Source of the DNA: Odontocerum albicorne
Taxonomy: Eukaryota; Arthropoda; Insecta; Trichoptera; Odontoceridae
Length of the DNA: 64,000 nt
Assembly (NCBI GenBank): GCA_949825065.1
Contig: OX463841.1
Coordinates: 16,445,064 to 16,509,063, forward strand
Direction: 5' to 3'
The notes under the pieces: model-generated
What the model saw: the letters and a program-made list of their open reading frames with translations, nothing else
Told to the model about the DNA's origin: nothing
Database searches by the model: none
Shown here: in pieces, positions 34,359 to 44,000 of the stretch
Position numbering within the stretch: the stretch's first letter is position 1
Layout of the letters: each line of letters begins with the position of its first letter
Translations under genes and position numbers: made by a program

Positions 34359-34846
34359 ATAAAATTAATCCAAATTTTATTGTTTATACTAGTATATATT
34401 CCTTTGTATTATAAATAAATGCTCCCTTTTATCTTGGCTTTTCTTCACCAAGATATTAGAATTATTTATTAGAACTTGTCACAAAATAATATTCCGTTTA
34501 TTTTCTTCAAGTTTCTTTTTTCTGCCACGCGTCAAACTCAAGAATGTATCGAATGAGGGAATGTAAATAAAATAATATTTATGTTGGCCAGTGTTCCCAT
34601 TAATAGGAATCCATTAGGAATAGAATAATATTAATAGCTTATATATAACGTTCTACTGTTAAATCCCCTCATCCATCCAATTGACCGTAAAATCGGTCCA
34701 ACGCGTTGATGTGATGTGGTTTTCATCTAATTCTTGTGTCGACTAATCATAATTCTTAAGTCACATTTACAACACGAAATTTGTCAATTCGTTGCGTTTT
34801 AATTATTTTTCTTGTTAGTTTTTATTTTGAAATTTGATCTTGTCTA
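34359..34846. other. Unassigned AT-rich sequence
   Basis: Nothing recognised. Confidence 0.35.
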
Positions 34847-34950
34847 TTAACCCTTCCTGTCCTGTGATGTGTAACTAGACACATTGTTTCTAAAAACTTT
34901 AATATCTTTATAAATATAATAAATACTGGGTTCAGATTTTAGGTATTAGG
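34847..34950 (+). mobile_element. End fragment of a TTAA-flanked element
   Basis: TTAACCCTTCCTGTCCTGTG, then GTGTAACTAGACACATTG and ACTGGGTTCAGATTTTAG. An inverted copy lies at 9893-9984. The TTAACCC start resembles piggyBac-type ends. The Helitron sequence begins directly after it. Confidence 0.45.
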
Positions 34951-35507
34951 ACGATGCCAATTTATTTTGAATTGTAATTCATTAAATAATTTATTTATTT
35001 CCTATTATATTGAACCTTATAATTACTTGTGTTTACTACTTCGAAACAGATTGAAATTATACTGAACGAACCGGTGTAAAAGGGGATGATGCCAATTTAT
35101 TTTGAATTGTAATTCATTAAATAATTCATTTATTTCCTGTTATATTGAACCTTATAATGACTTGTGTTTATTTATCTTATGCTCTTTTTTTTAATGCAGA
35201 CAATTATATGTGGCTTTTTCAAGATGTCGGAAACGCGAAAACATTAAAGTCAATATATCTGAAACAAGTCTTCAAGGAAAACTTTATCAACGATTTAAAT
35301 TGAACAACAGTAATGTTTATACACAAAATATCGTGTATAAAGAGATTTTTGAGTATTAAATCATTCATCAATCAAGATGTGCCTTTTTTATTTTAAACTT
35401 TAAACATTAATGAACCCAAAAAACGTTAAGCTGATCTTGCTCCATTCGGTATTTCAAAAATGTATAATTTGTTTTACGTCCTTGAATATTTCACGGGTCG
35501 CAACTAG
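34951..35507 (+). mobile_element. Helitron 3' part, internally deleted
   Basis: It contains two direct copies of an 85-base block (34951-35035 and 35086-35172, GATGCCAATTTATTTTGAAT) and GAACCGGTGTAAAAGGGG, which is shared in inverse with the Helitrons at 15.5 and 49.6 kb. A helicase C-terminal remnant follows. The element ends with a hairpin (CCTTGAATATTTCACGG) and CTAG at 35504-35507, followed by T. That is the textbook Helitron 3' end. Confidence 0.7.
35198..35359 (+). pseudogene. Helitron Rep/helicase C-terminal fragment
   Basis: The frame reads RQLYVAFSRCRKRENIKVNI and ends at TAA (35357-35359). This is the last conserved motif of Pif1-family helicases (QLYVALSR.R....), which form the C-terminal half of Helitron transposases. 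Only the final 53 codons remain, directly upstream of a Helitron 3' end, as in autonomous elements. The upstream helicase and Rep domains are deleted. Confidence 0.75.
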
Positions 35508-35954
35508 TATAATATAAACAGTGCTTTATATTCTCTATACAAATATCTTCAATTAAGATTCAATAGGAATAAAATAATTTATAACTCATTCGTTATATTA
35601 TATTGTGTATATAACTTTAATTATGCCGTTTCAAAATTTCAGCGTTTTATGAGTCATAAAAAAACTATAAGCCTTATGTGTTTCTATTAAAATATCTATT
35701 ACTACCATTTATTACATTTAGTGACATTAAAAAAATGGAGTTGGAAACAATTTTTGGATTTAAACGCCCAACGATTCAAGATTTACTCAATTATATACTT
35801 TTCACTTTCTCTGTTGTAAAATAAACTTAAAAACTTGTTAATAATTTTTTTGTCAAGTGCATGGATCCATGATCCATTTTATGTACATTGTTGTTAAATT
35901 TACAATAAAGCAGATTTGAAATCACGTTGCGATCTCTTTCAATCAACTTTACAA
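35508..35954. other. Unassigned AT-rich sequence
   Basis: Nothing recognised. Confidence 0.35.
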
Positions 35955-36680
35955 CTATTCTACAGATTTATTTCGAGTGATAGTTGAAATATTGACACTG
36001 TCAATCTATGTAGATAAAGGCTATACAATATAAAAAATCAGAACAAAAAAAAATATTATGAAGCAAAACATCGATACAAAATACCTACAAATTTAAAAAT
36101 GTTATCAATGGCTTTACATTATTATCCCCAAACAGCGGCGGCTGGTCCCGAGTTGCGCTGGTGCGCTGAACACCAACGCACCTCGAGACGCTGAGTGAAT
36201 ATGAAATATCGCTGTCTCACGGTTTACCGTTTGTCTCTGTCTGCCCTATATGAATAAGCGTTTCCTTTCGGTGCGTATTGGAGATCGCTCCGGTAGTATT
36301 CGCAAACTTAGCCGTTCAAGTTGAAAAGAATATTTTTTTAAATTTTACTTTATTTTTTTTTTATTTTATTTTTTTTAAATTTTCACTTGTATAAAAATAC
36401 GCGTACTATTTATCAGTATTTTTATACATATTTAATCTATACAAATATTTAACATTTTTGGAAGTCATGTTTGCGAATATATAATTTAATTATTGCGAGT
36501 TATTTCTCCGGTTCAGCGCACCAACGCACCTCCAGACCAGCCGACGCTGACCCCAAAGTATCTAATCAAGAAGCCAAATGATAACGTAATTGTCTCCAAA
36601 TGTTTTAAATTGGATAAAATAGCAACCAAAGCTAAAAACACGCAAAACTAAACAAAGCTAAAAAACTTTTGTTAGCTTTT
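35955..36680. mobile_element. Second copy of the hAT body found at 39607-41193, carrying a hAT MITE
   Basis: AAAATATTAT, AAATTTAAAAATGT and GTCTCCAAATGTTTT segments align in order with 40385-40560 and 41040-41150 inside the hAT element. Here the body is interrupted by a MITE (36133-36549). The ends of this copy are not clear and it has no open frame. Confidence 0.55.
36133..36549. mobile_element. hAT-type MITE, 417 bp, 8-bp target duplication
   Basis: Terminal inverted repeats of about 40 bases: CAGCGGCGGCTGGTC on the left and the inverse of CAGCGTCGGCTGGTC on the right, both with GTGCGCTGAAC further in. TCCCCAAA and ACCCCAAA flank it (36125-36132, 36550-36557). The paralogous sequence at 40545 reads straight through TCCCAAA, giving an empty site. 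Length, TIR start (CAG) and 8-bp duplication fit hAT. Confidence 0.8.
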
Positions 36681-37334
36681 TAATTATCATCACAAGGAGA
36701 GCCTTTCTTCGCAAGATAATAAATACTTCATTCATTCGTATGATGTTTTCAATATATAAAAATAAATGTAACGAACATGTTGAAAAAGTTGACTGGAATA
36801 CAACAATATATTCAACTCTTAAACGATCATTCGGGCTTACAATCGCTTGAGTAGACATAATATGTCTACACATATTATGTGTAGCTCGCAACTGGCAGTA
36901 CTAACGCACGTGGAGTGGCAACTATACTCGTACACATTTGTCGCGACCAAGTATTGATACCAGGCGAATTTTTTAACCAGATTGACATTATTTTTTTTTG
37001 GATACCATCAAAAATCGAAACCAAATCGACATCGGTTAAAAAATAAACTAACTAAACTACGGAGAGTACCTCTAAAGCCTCCAAACAAACGTATTCTGAA
37101 ACAGGAACAAACACAATTTTATTTTATTTTAATGTAACCTCTTTCCCGAATCACACCGACAAACCTAAAAATAGTGTGACATTCCTTAAAGAATGGAAAT
37201 TACATGCAAAATCTTTGCAAGTTAAATAAAACATTTTACATAAAAATGCAAGTGAAAATGATTTAACACGGAACATGCATTATTTTTCGACGTATGACTT
37301 ATTATTAGACTTTCATTGTATACAGTACAAACTA
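36681..37334. other. Unassigned AT-rich sequence
   Basis: No exon recognised. TACTCGTA at 36925; TATGTCTACACATATTATGTGTAG is a small imperfect palindrome near 36860. Confidence 0.35.
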
Positions 37335-37520
37335 GCGGGCTTATTTCCATGTGGCAATCTCTTTCAACCAACTGGAAAGATGTTAAACAGGGCTTCAGGA
37401 AAATTAAGATTGTAATCCATTTTTTTTATCTGAATTCCTACAAAAAAATTAACTTGCAACCCGCGGATTGGTAGACGGGTTGGTCGATCTTACCTCGACT
37501 ACGAAGATCGTCAAGAAAAT
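37335..37520 (-). mobile_element. tRNA-derived SINE (family 1), diverged
   Basis: The antisense LINE J-like tail (GGCTTATTTCCATGTGGCAATCTC) is followed by CAGGGCTTC and an antisense tRNA-like head (AACCCGCGGATTGGTAGACG...CGAAGATCGTC). The A and B boxes are degenerate. Confidence 0.55.
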
Positions 37521-38192
37521 GATCATGCAATTGAAACTAATAGCAACAGAATTTCCGACGCTTAATTCATACGTTTTACTCAATAGTCTGCCAAGAATTG
37601 CTCAACAGAGTGAAACTGCATTTTCTTGACCCAATAACATTTGCACCAATGACAAACCCCTAGAGTGGCGTATCACCGTCACCCTGACCCATTTTCCAAC
37701 AAGTAAACAAACGACATTTAACCAATTTTATGGGATGGGGGACTATTTATGTCCATTGCCTAAATAATATACAAGTCAGCAAGGAATATAGGAAAGCAAC
37801 ACTCTTATAAAATTATACACTTTATTAATTTTTATAAAAATACAGCGAAAGTTTTATGTTTACGCTCCCTTTGTCTTATTTAATTTTGTGTTTGCATTAT
37901 TATACTTGGTTTCCAGATTTTTATTTTTAAAGTGTTGACTGTGATTATATTTAACTTTGCCTCAATATATACGAGTATTTGTCGATCAATTCGTGTGTTA
38001 TAGTATATTTTGGAGTTTTAAAGACTATATATACCATGCGAAGTATCAAATGATTTTTTAATTAAAGTTTTACGGTAAACAAAATAAATGTTCCGCAATT
38101 GTCGAAGTGTAATATATATTTAACATACATTTAATTGCAAATATTTTATGATTAAAATGAGTACTTACAAATTAATTAAAAGTAAATTAACA
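37521..38192. other. Unassigned AT-rich sequence
   Basis: Nothing recognised; TACGAGTA at 37970. Confidence 0.35.
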
Positions 38193-38277
38193 TAACATTA
38201 AATATAATATATTGTAATTTGTTTTTATCAAACACTGTTTATTCAACTTTTTATAACGGTATAACCCTATTTCACAT

Positions 38278-38825
38278 ACCACCTCTATTGTATAATATCC
38301 TTAACTGTCCCGCCGCACCCTCTTCCAATCATGTATTAGCGCTACGCTCAAACAGAGATTGTTTATTGGCCTTTCCAGTTCACCGCTCCTCTTTCTTTAC
38401 GTCGTCCTTCGCTGTCCATGCAGTGAGACTCTGGAATCAGTTACAAATCAATATAAGACTCGCTCCGTTCTTGGCATGCTTTAAGAAGCGACTGAAAAAT
38501 CTATTAATTTCTAGTCAGTAAAATAATGTGTTTCATTCCTGATTTTTCTTTTCCTTTCCTCTCCACCATCCATTCCTTTCCTTTTGATTGATGATATCTC
38601 ACTTTATATGAAAAATAGTGTTCGAGTGATTGTCCGTCTTTGTGGGGTTCGTGGGAATGTGCTCACGTATATGTTTATGGATCTCGTGGGGATGGATAGT
38701 CATTTGAATGATTTATGCGACCATGTAACTTGCTTCATTTACTTTTGTCTGGTTGGTTGGAAGAGATTGCCGCCTGGCAATACGCCCGCCAGATTTTTTG
38801 CAATAAAAGTGTTAAATAAATAAAT
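38278..38825 (+). pseudogene. Jockey-like LINE (family J) 3' end inside a PLE
   Basis: Reads LLYNILNCPAAPSSN, LRSNRDCLLAFPVHRSS, VRLWNQLQ and KKRLKNLL to a stop at 38521, then the 3' UTR and a TTAAATAAATAAATAAA tail. Compared with the 11.4 kb copy about 30 bases after NCPAA are missing. 5'-truncated. Confidence 0.75.
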
Positions 38826-38894
38826 AAACCCCAGTTTCAAGGTTTTCACCTCATCATGTTGGGACTGTGATGAGGTGAAAACCTTGACAAACAA

Positions 38895-38931
38895 GACTGA
38901 TGTTGAGGTGAAAGTCTTGAAATCGATAGGG
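38895..38931 (+). ncRNA. Hammerhead-like motif with compensatory helix III change
   Basis: CTGATGTTGAGG...CTTGAAATCGATAGGG. Helix III is ATCGAT instead of ACCGGT, so both halves changed together and the palindrome is kept. The core ends in T instead of A (CUGAUGU), which argues against present activity. Confidence 0.35.
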
Positions 38932-39280
38932 TTATACCGTTATAAAAAGTGGAATAAACAGGGTTTGATAAAAACAAATTACAATATCTTTGAACCTCCA
39001 CAATGTTAATGCCTTAACTATAAATAATATGTAACATTAAATACTTTATATAATTATAAAGATGAAAGTAAATATCAGTTTTCAAATTTATTTGATATTA
39101 TAGAAATATATAATGGAAATCGGAATTTTTCCATGGTCTTTTTGGAAGGCTCTTGACTCGGGGTTGTTAGGTTAAATTCAACTCGGATCATACTCGGAAA
39201 AAAATAAGGGACTCAGTTGGAAAAAAATTGTCTGATAACAATACTCGCGCTCAAGATGTGAACCTCTTCCAATAACTTTC

Positions 39281-39430
39281 CAACAACATTGAGATATGTT
39301 GATAAAATTTCCAACAACATTGAGATATGTTGATAAAATTTCTAACAACATTGATATATGTTGATAAAATTTCCAACAACATTGAGATATGTTGTAAAAA
39401 ATTCCAACAACACTGAGATATGTTGAGGAG
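39281..39430. repeat. 31-bp tandem repeat, five copies
   Basis: Units of CAACAACATTGAGATATGTT plus GATAAAATTTC start at 39281, 39312, 39343 and onward, with small variations. Each unit contains a short palindrome (CAACA...TGTTG). An open frame across it (NISQCCW repeated) is a repeat artefact. Confidence 0.9.
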
Positions 39431-39724
39431 CACCATACTAATGAATGAACGAATAAGAATAAATCAAATGCCGATATCATTAAATAATGTTTTAAATATA
39501 TTCCGTGTACGGAAAAATTGACATAGTATTTTGATTTAACAATGAACTCGTATACATTACGAGTATAAATTATCATCAATATAATATATATGGGCATTAT
39601 TTAAAACAGGGGTGTCCAACCAGCCGGTCGCGATCTACCGATCGATCGCGGCGTGCGTTTAAGAAGATCTTGACTCTTTCTTACATTGCATATGCTAAAA
39701 ACTTTTTTAATATTTTTTTTCATA

Positions 39725-40370
39725 ATACGTACATATCATCACGCCTGGTAGGCAGAGAAAACAGATCTCCAAACTTTTTTTTATCCAAGTACACAACTTT
39801 TGCATCCGCACCTTCATACATCTCGTCATACACAATATTCTATTATTCATACTAATCACTTTTCTTCTTTCAAAATCTGGTCCATTTGGTCCGGTCACGT
39901 TTTTCACAGTATACCTCTTCCACGCACACCTTGCACTTCTGACTTGTAAACTCGTTGAGTCATTCTTTCCTCATTCATTTTCTTCACATGTCCAATTCAT
40001 CTTAAATATCCTTTCTTCATCTTGCTTAAATCATACATTGTAACCATGCATTCATTTCTGATGACTTCAATCTGCATCTCCACAGCATTAATTTCACTCT
40101 TATCGTTCTTCTTCCAAGTCTAAGTTTCACTTCCATACATCAAGGTGGGCACCAATACACTAGTATGTATTGTCATTTTTGATACTGTGAATATTGTAGG
40201 GCTGTTGTATATAATAACATTTAGTGCTCTGTTTACCTTGTTCCCTGTCGCTACTTTTCTTTCAATGCCCATTTTAATTCGCCCATCTCACATAAACATA
40301 CTACCTAGTTAGGAAAAATCATCAACCTGCTTCAGTTTTTCTATCGCGATGCTGCCCTTAAAAAAAAGTA
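39725..40370 (-). mobile_element. RTE-type LINE 3' part (family A2)
   Basis: Minus-strand copy starting at ACATATCATCACGCCTGGTAGG. It shares TGCACACCTTGCACTTCTGA and GCATTCATTTCTGATG with the copy at 58.5 kb. It runs past GTCTAAGTTTCACTTCC to about 40370. All frames are broken. Confidence 0.65.
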
Positions 40371-40587
40371 GCGCACTCGACAAATCTATTTTGAGTGATG
40401 TTTGAAATATTTACAGTATCGATCTATTTAGAGAATGGCTATACAAAATAAAAATACCAAAACAAAAAAAAATATTATAAAGCAAAACAACAACGATAAA
40501 AAATAAATACAAATTTAAAAATGTCATCAATGGCTCGACATTAATAGTCCCAAAATATCTTATCAATATTAGTGATGATATTTATTT

Positions 40588-41035
40588 ATTTTTATTTATT
40601 AAACACTTTTATTGCAAATACAATCGGGCGGGCGTATTGCCATGCGGCAATCTCTTCCAACCAACCAGATAAAAGAAAAAGAAGCAAGTTACGTGGTCGC
40701 ATAAATCATTCAAATGACTATCCATCCCCTCGAAATCCATAAACACATACGTGAGCATATACCCACGAACCCCACAAAGACGTACAATACAAAATCACCC
40801 GAACATTATTTTTCATATAAAGTGAGATATCATCAATCAAAAGGAAATGAAGGGATGGTGGAGAGGAAAGGAAAAGAAAAATCAGGAATGAAACACGTTA
40901 TTTTACTGACTAGAAGTTAAGAGGTTTTTCAGTCGCTTCTTAAAGCATGCCAAGGACGGAGCGAGTCTTATATTGAATTGTAACTTGTTTGAGCGTAGCG
41001 CTAATCCATGATTGGAAAGACGCTGACAATTTTCT
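40588..41035 (-). mobile_element. Jockey-like LINE (family J) 3' end
   Basis: Minus-strand insertion: A/T tail (TTTATTTATTAAACACTTTT), the UTR with GGGCGTATTGCCATGCGGCA, then antisense coding for KKRLKNLL and LRSNR-like residues. It ends abruptly near AAGACGCTGACAATTTTC. 5'-truncated. Confidence 0.75.
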
Positions 41036-41201
41036 ATGATAGTATTGTCTCCAAATGTTTTGAATCGAGTAAAATAGCAACCAAAGCTTAAAACACGCTC
41101 AATCTGCCAACTTTTGTAAGCTTTTTAATTATCATCACCCGGAAAGCCTTAATTCACAAGTAACGCGCGTGTACAAAAAGTTTGGCAGCCCTGATTTAAA
41201 A

Positions 41202-41639
41202 TTTATATATTATCCTTTGTGAGTTTAAATTTATTCAAGAATTTTGATAAATCACTTCTCAATAAAACGATATAAGTATAGTTATGCATATTCGTAACGT
41301 ATACAATTTTCCTTTTTGTTATTTTCGACAACATACCAAAAAAACTAATCTTATTTATATTGATAGTTATTTTAATGAACCATTTGCATGTTTGTATACA
41401 CTACACATGCATCATAGCTTATTATTTGAAATTGTAAATCATTATGTCTCTCAATTTGTTTTTATAGTAGTTTAAATTACATTTTGATTGTAGTTTTTAA
41501 CTGCGCAAAATCTAGAATACCCTCAGGGCCTAATAAACTCTATAATCCTAATCACCATTCCATTTGGCTACCAAACTGCATTATATTAGACAAACGTCAT
41601 CTTTTTTTATAGTGTATGTTTCTTCTCTACTTGTTGAAT
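41202..41639. other. Unassigned AT-rich sequence
   Basis: Nothing recognised. Confidence 0.35.
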
Positions 41640-41672
41640 TTTACGTTAGGCTGAACTCTTAATTTCAAGTTA

Positions 41673-42507
41673 CAGGCGGCCCTCGACTTTTGCACATGTG
41701 TACGAATGCTGAATGTTCGAAAGTAGAGGAATGTTAAAAAAACATCAAAAAATGTATTTTAAAATATTTATTTATCAATAATATTGTATATTAAAAATAT
41801 TTATTTATCAATATACATAATTAAGTTATCGAGGCGTGTTTAAGTGCTTTCATGTGTTTTCTTTATAAACTTGTCAAGAGTTAGTTGAATACCACCTTTT
41901 TTTCTTTTCTTGATAAAGAGTTCTATAACATGCTGTGTTTTTCTCAATCACCCTACGTACTTGAGATATACGTTCTCCATTGGTATCATATTCTTCCATG
42001 ATAGTCAAAAATTTGTCAAGATGCATGAAGGCTTCATTCATATTTTTGATTTTCAAAGTCTTGACGATTTTATCAGCTTCTTCTTCCTCACTTTCATTGT
42101 GTATTTCATTTAACTCTTATTGCTCAATTAAGTATTCATTTGACAGAGGTACTGAGTGAGATTCAATCAACTAATTAACATCTTCGTTGTTGACGTCCAA
42201 GTTTAGTTCATTCATTAGGCTAACTATTCCATCTGTGATAGTTTCCGGAGTTTCTTCAGAATTTATAAAATCTCTCGTCATTTGGCGGCATAATTGTTTC
42301 CAGGAACCTTTCATTGTTGACTCTTTTATTTCAGCCCACGAGTCTCCAATATTGTTTACTGCGTTCCGTATATTATAGTTCTTCCAAAAAAGTGGGAGCG
42401 ACTGCATAGAAGCGCACAAGTTTTGCATTATCGACAAAAATCTTTAAAAATTAGAATTTTTTTAAATGTGCGAAATAGCGAATTGTGCGAAAGTCGAGGG
42501 CCGCCTG
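41673..42507 (-). mobile_element. Tigger/pogo-type DNA transposon, 835 bp, deleted
   Basis: Inverted repeats CAGGCGGCCCTCGACTTT at both ends (CAGGCGGCCCTCGACTTTTG left, inverse of ...TTTCG right), flanked by TA (41671-41672, 42508-42509). CAGGC ends and TA targets are typical of Tigger elements. The interior encodes only the C-terminal part of a transposase. Confidence 0.85.
41874..42437 (-). pseudogene. Tigger-type transposase C-terminal remnant
   Basis: One minus-strand frame contains WAEIKESTMKGSWKQL, a Tigger-like stretch preceding the C-terminal tail, then after in-frame stops near 42168 and 42118 continues with MNEAFMHLDKFLTIMEEYDT and GERISQVRRVIEKN, the typical Tigger C-terminus. The CENP-B-like DNA-binding and DDE catalytic domains are deleted, so this copy cannot transpose itself. 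Confidence 0.8.
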
Positions 42508-42854
42508 TAGTAATATAATCTGTTTCATTTCTGATATTTTTCCCTTTCTACCATCCCTTCGTTCCTGCTTAGATTGATGACACTTTACTTTTATTTTGAC
42601 CATGTTTATTATATTGTTCATAAATTTTATATTTATTTAATTATTAGTGGAATATTTTTGTAACCATGTAAATTCCTTTATTTACTTTTGTCTGGTTGGT
42701 TGGAAGAGATTGTTTTACGATGAAGTATTAAATAAATAAACAAATTCTGCTTCATTGATATTTTTTTTTTCAATTATTCCATCTAGAATGCAGAGCGGTG
42801 TAATGTTACACAAAGCATTAATTTGATATTACTGTTTCCTTGTGTACAGTACAA

Positions 42855-43060
42855 GCTAGCGGGTTTATTGCCATGTGTCAATCTCTTTCAACCAACCAAA
42901 AATATTTTAAATTAACCCGAAGTAAAAACGAGATTTGAATTAATTATTAAAAAAACGCTGAGTTACAATCGTACAACCGCTGAATCATACTCGCAACTCC
43001 CGGGCTATTATGAGATAGGAGTCATACTAACTAGGTCACGGAGATCGTCGTTTTGCTTAT
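42855..43060 (-). mobile_element. tRNA-derived SINE (family 1), diverged
   Basis: The antisense tail (GGGTTTATTGCCATGTGTCAA, CTTTCAACCAACC) is followed by a degenerate antisense head ending GGTCACGGAGATCGTCG. Same layout as 47868-48040. Confidence 0.6.
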
Positions 43061-43388
43061 GAAATAAAATAAATCAATTCATAATTAAACACAACATTTT
43101 TTAATCGAAGTTTATAAGTGAAAAGAACTAAATTAACAATGGTTCATCATCCGCTCTACAACTCAGGATGAATCTTAGCTACCTGCAGGCTTTTATGCCT
43201 CCTATCTCTCGCAACAGTAATCTTTCTCTGATTTGTTATACCTAGTGTGCAACAGTTCTTTGTCACACCGTCCAGCCATCATAGTTTTGGTCTACCCACA
43301 CTGGTCATCCGAAGACAGTTTCCTCAACACACAATTTGATTTCAATGTAACGCTAAACCTTAAAAACTTTTACACCCTTACTAAAATG

Positions 43389-43584
43389 ACGACGACGACC
43401 TCCGTGGCCTGGTGGTAAGACACTTGTCTGCCGATCAGAAAGGTTGCGGGTTCGATTCCCGCTGGAACTCAGATTTTTTTAAATAGGATTCCAGTCTGGT
43501 TAACTCTTAGGGCCTATAAAAACATCTTTCTGGTTGGTTGGAACAGATTGCCACATAGCAATAAACTCGCCAGGTTAAAAAAAA
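43389..43584 (+). mobile_element. tRNA-derived SINE (family 1), best copy
   Basis: The head is tRNA-like: CTCCGTGGCCTGGTGGTAAG (A box), TTGTCTGCCGATC, GGGTTCGATTCCCGCTGGAA (B box). The body has CCAGTCTGGTTAACTCTTAG. The tail CTGGTTGGTTGGAACAGATT...CTCGCCAGG plus poly-A matches the 3' end of the family J LINE, so that LINE's reverse transcriptase is the likely mobiliser. No acceptor stem, so not a functional tRNA gene. Confidence 0.8.
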
Positions 43585-43917
43585 TTAACTCCTTCTTTTA
43601 AAATAATACGCAAACGGCTAGTAAAAATATAGAGGACCACTTGAGCTGTTGCAATTACTGGCAATATCCACCTCGGATAATTGAAGGTAGATTAGTCACC
43701 AATACCCTGGATAATTATCGTGACCAACGTCAGTTTCGCTGTAGCGACTTTAGTTCCGCGGATTACATCTAATAAGCACCCAGAAGATACTTGCTATCTA
43801 ACATCTTTATAAGATGCGGAGGTTACAGAGCAGAGGTTCTTGTGGTAAAATGCGTCAAATTTATGCATAAATCAATTAAAAATACAATAAACGTTTCAAG
43901 TAATGTTGATTTATACC
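43585..43917. other. Unassigned sequence
   Basis: Mixed composition, nothing recognised. Confidence 0.3.
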
Positions 43918-44000
43918 AGACGTGGGCGAATGCGGCTCCGAGAGCCGCATACGGTTCTTCGTTGGGTTAAGTGCGGCTCCCAATATCTCTTATAAAAATA
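43918..44000 (+). mobile_element. hAT-like terminal sequence
   Basis: CAGACGTGGGCGAATGCGGC begins here, with an inverted GCGGCTC/GAGCCGC just inside, resembling hAT ends. I could not find a matching right end, so the element is probably truncated. Confidence 0.35.

Larger units (their letters stand above)
38205..39031. mobile_element. Palindromic Penelope-like element with a nested LINE, 12-bp target duplication
   Basis: Perfect TAACATTAAATA copies at 38193-38204 and 39032-39043 bound the unit. The left arm (CACTGTTTATTCAACTT...CCCTA) is cut by a family J LINE at 38278-38825 and resumes with GTTTCAAGGTTTTCACCTC. The right arm and tail extension follow, ending CTTAACTATAAATAATATG. The LINE insertion is younger than the PLE. 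Confidence 0.8.
39607..41193. mobile_element. hAT element with two nested LINEs, 8-bp target duplication
   Basis: Ends CAGGGGTGTCCAACC and ...TTTGGCAGCCCTG are imperfect inverted repeats of the hAT type. ATTTAAAA flanks both sides (39599-39606, 41194-41201). The original body is short. Inside lie a family A2 RTE fragment (39725-40370) and a family J LINE (40588-41035). No transposase sequence recognised. Confidence 0.75.
41640..42745 (+). mobile_element. Jockey-like LINE (family J) 3' UTR, split by a Tigger element
   Basis: GAACTCTTAATTTCAAGT at 41653 and GTAATATAATCTGTTTCATT after 42508 rejoin to give the family J sequence around its stop codon and 3' UTR (compare 11813-11870). It ends near 42735 with ATTAAATAAATAAACAAAT. 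The Tigger inserted at TA. Confidence 0.65.

Noticed and set aside
43389..43465. Possible tRNA gene
   Set aside because: Good A and B boxes, but no acceptor stem pairing, and the unit continues into a SINE body with a LINE-like tail; several copies exist.
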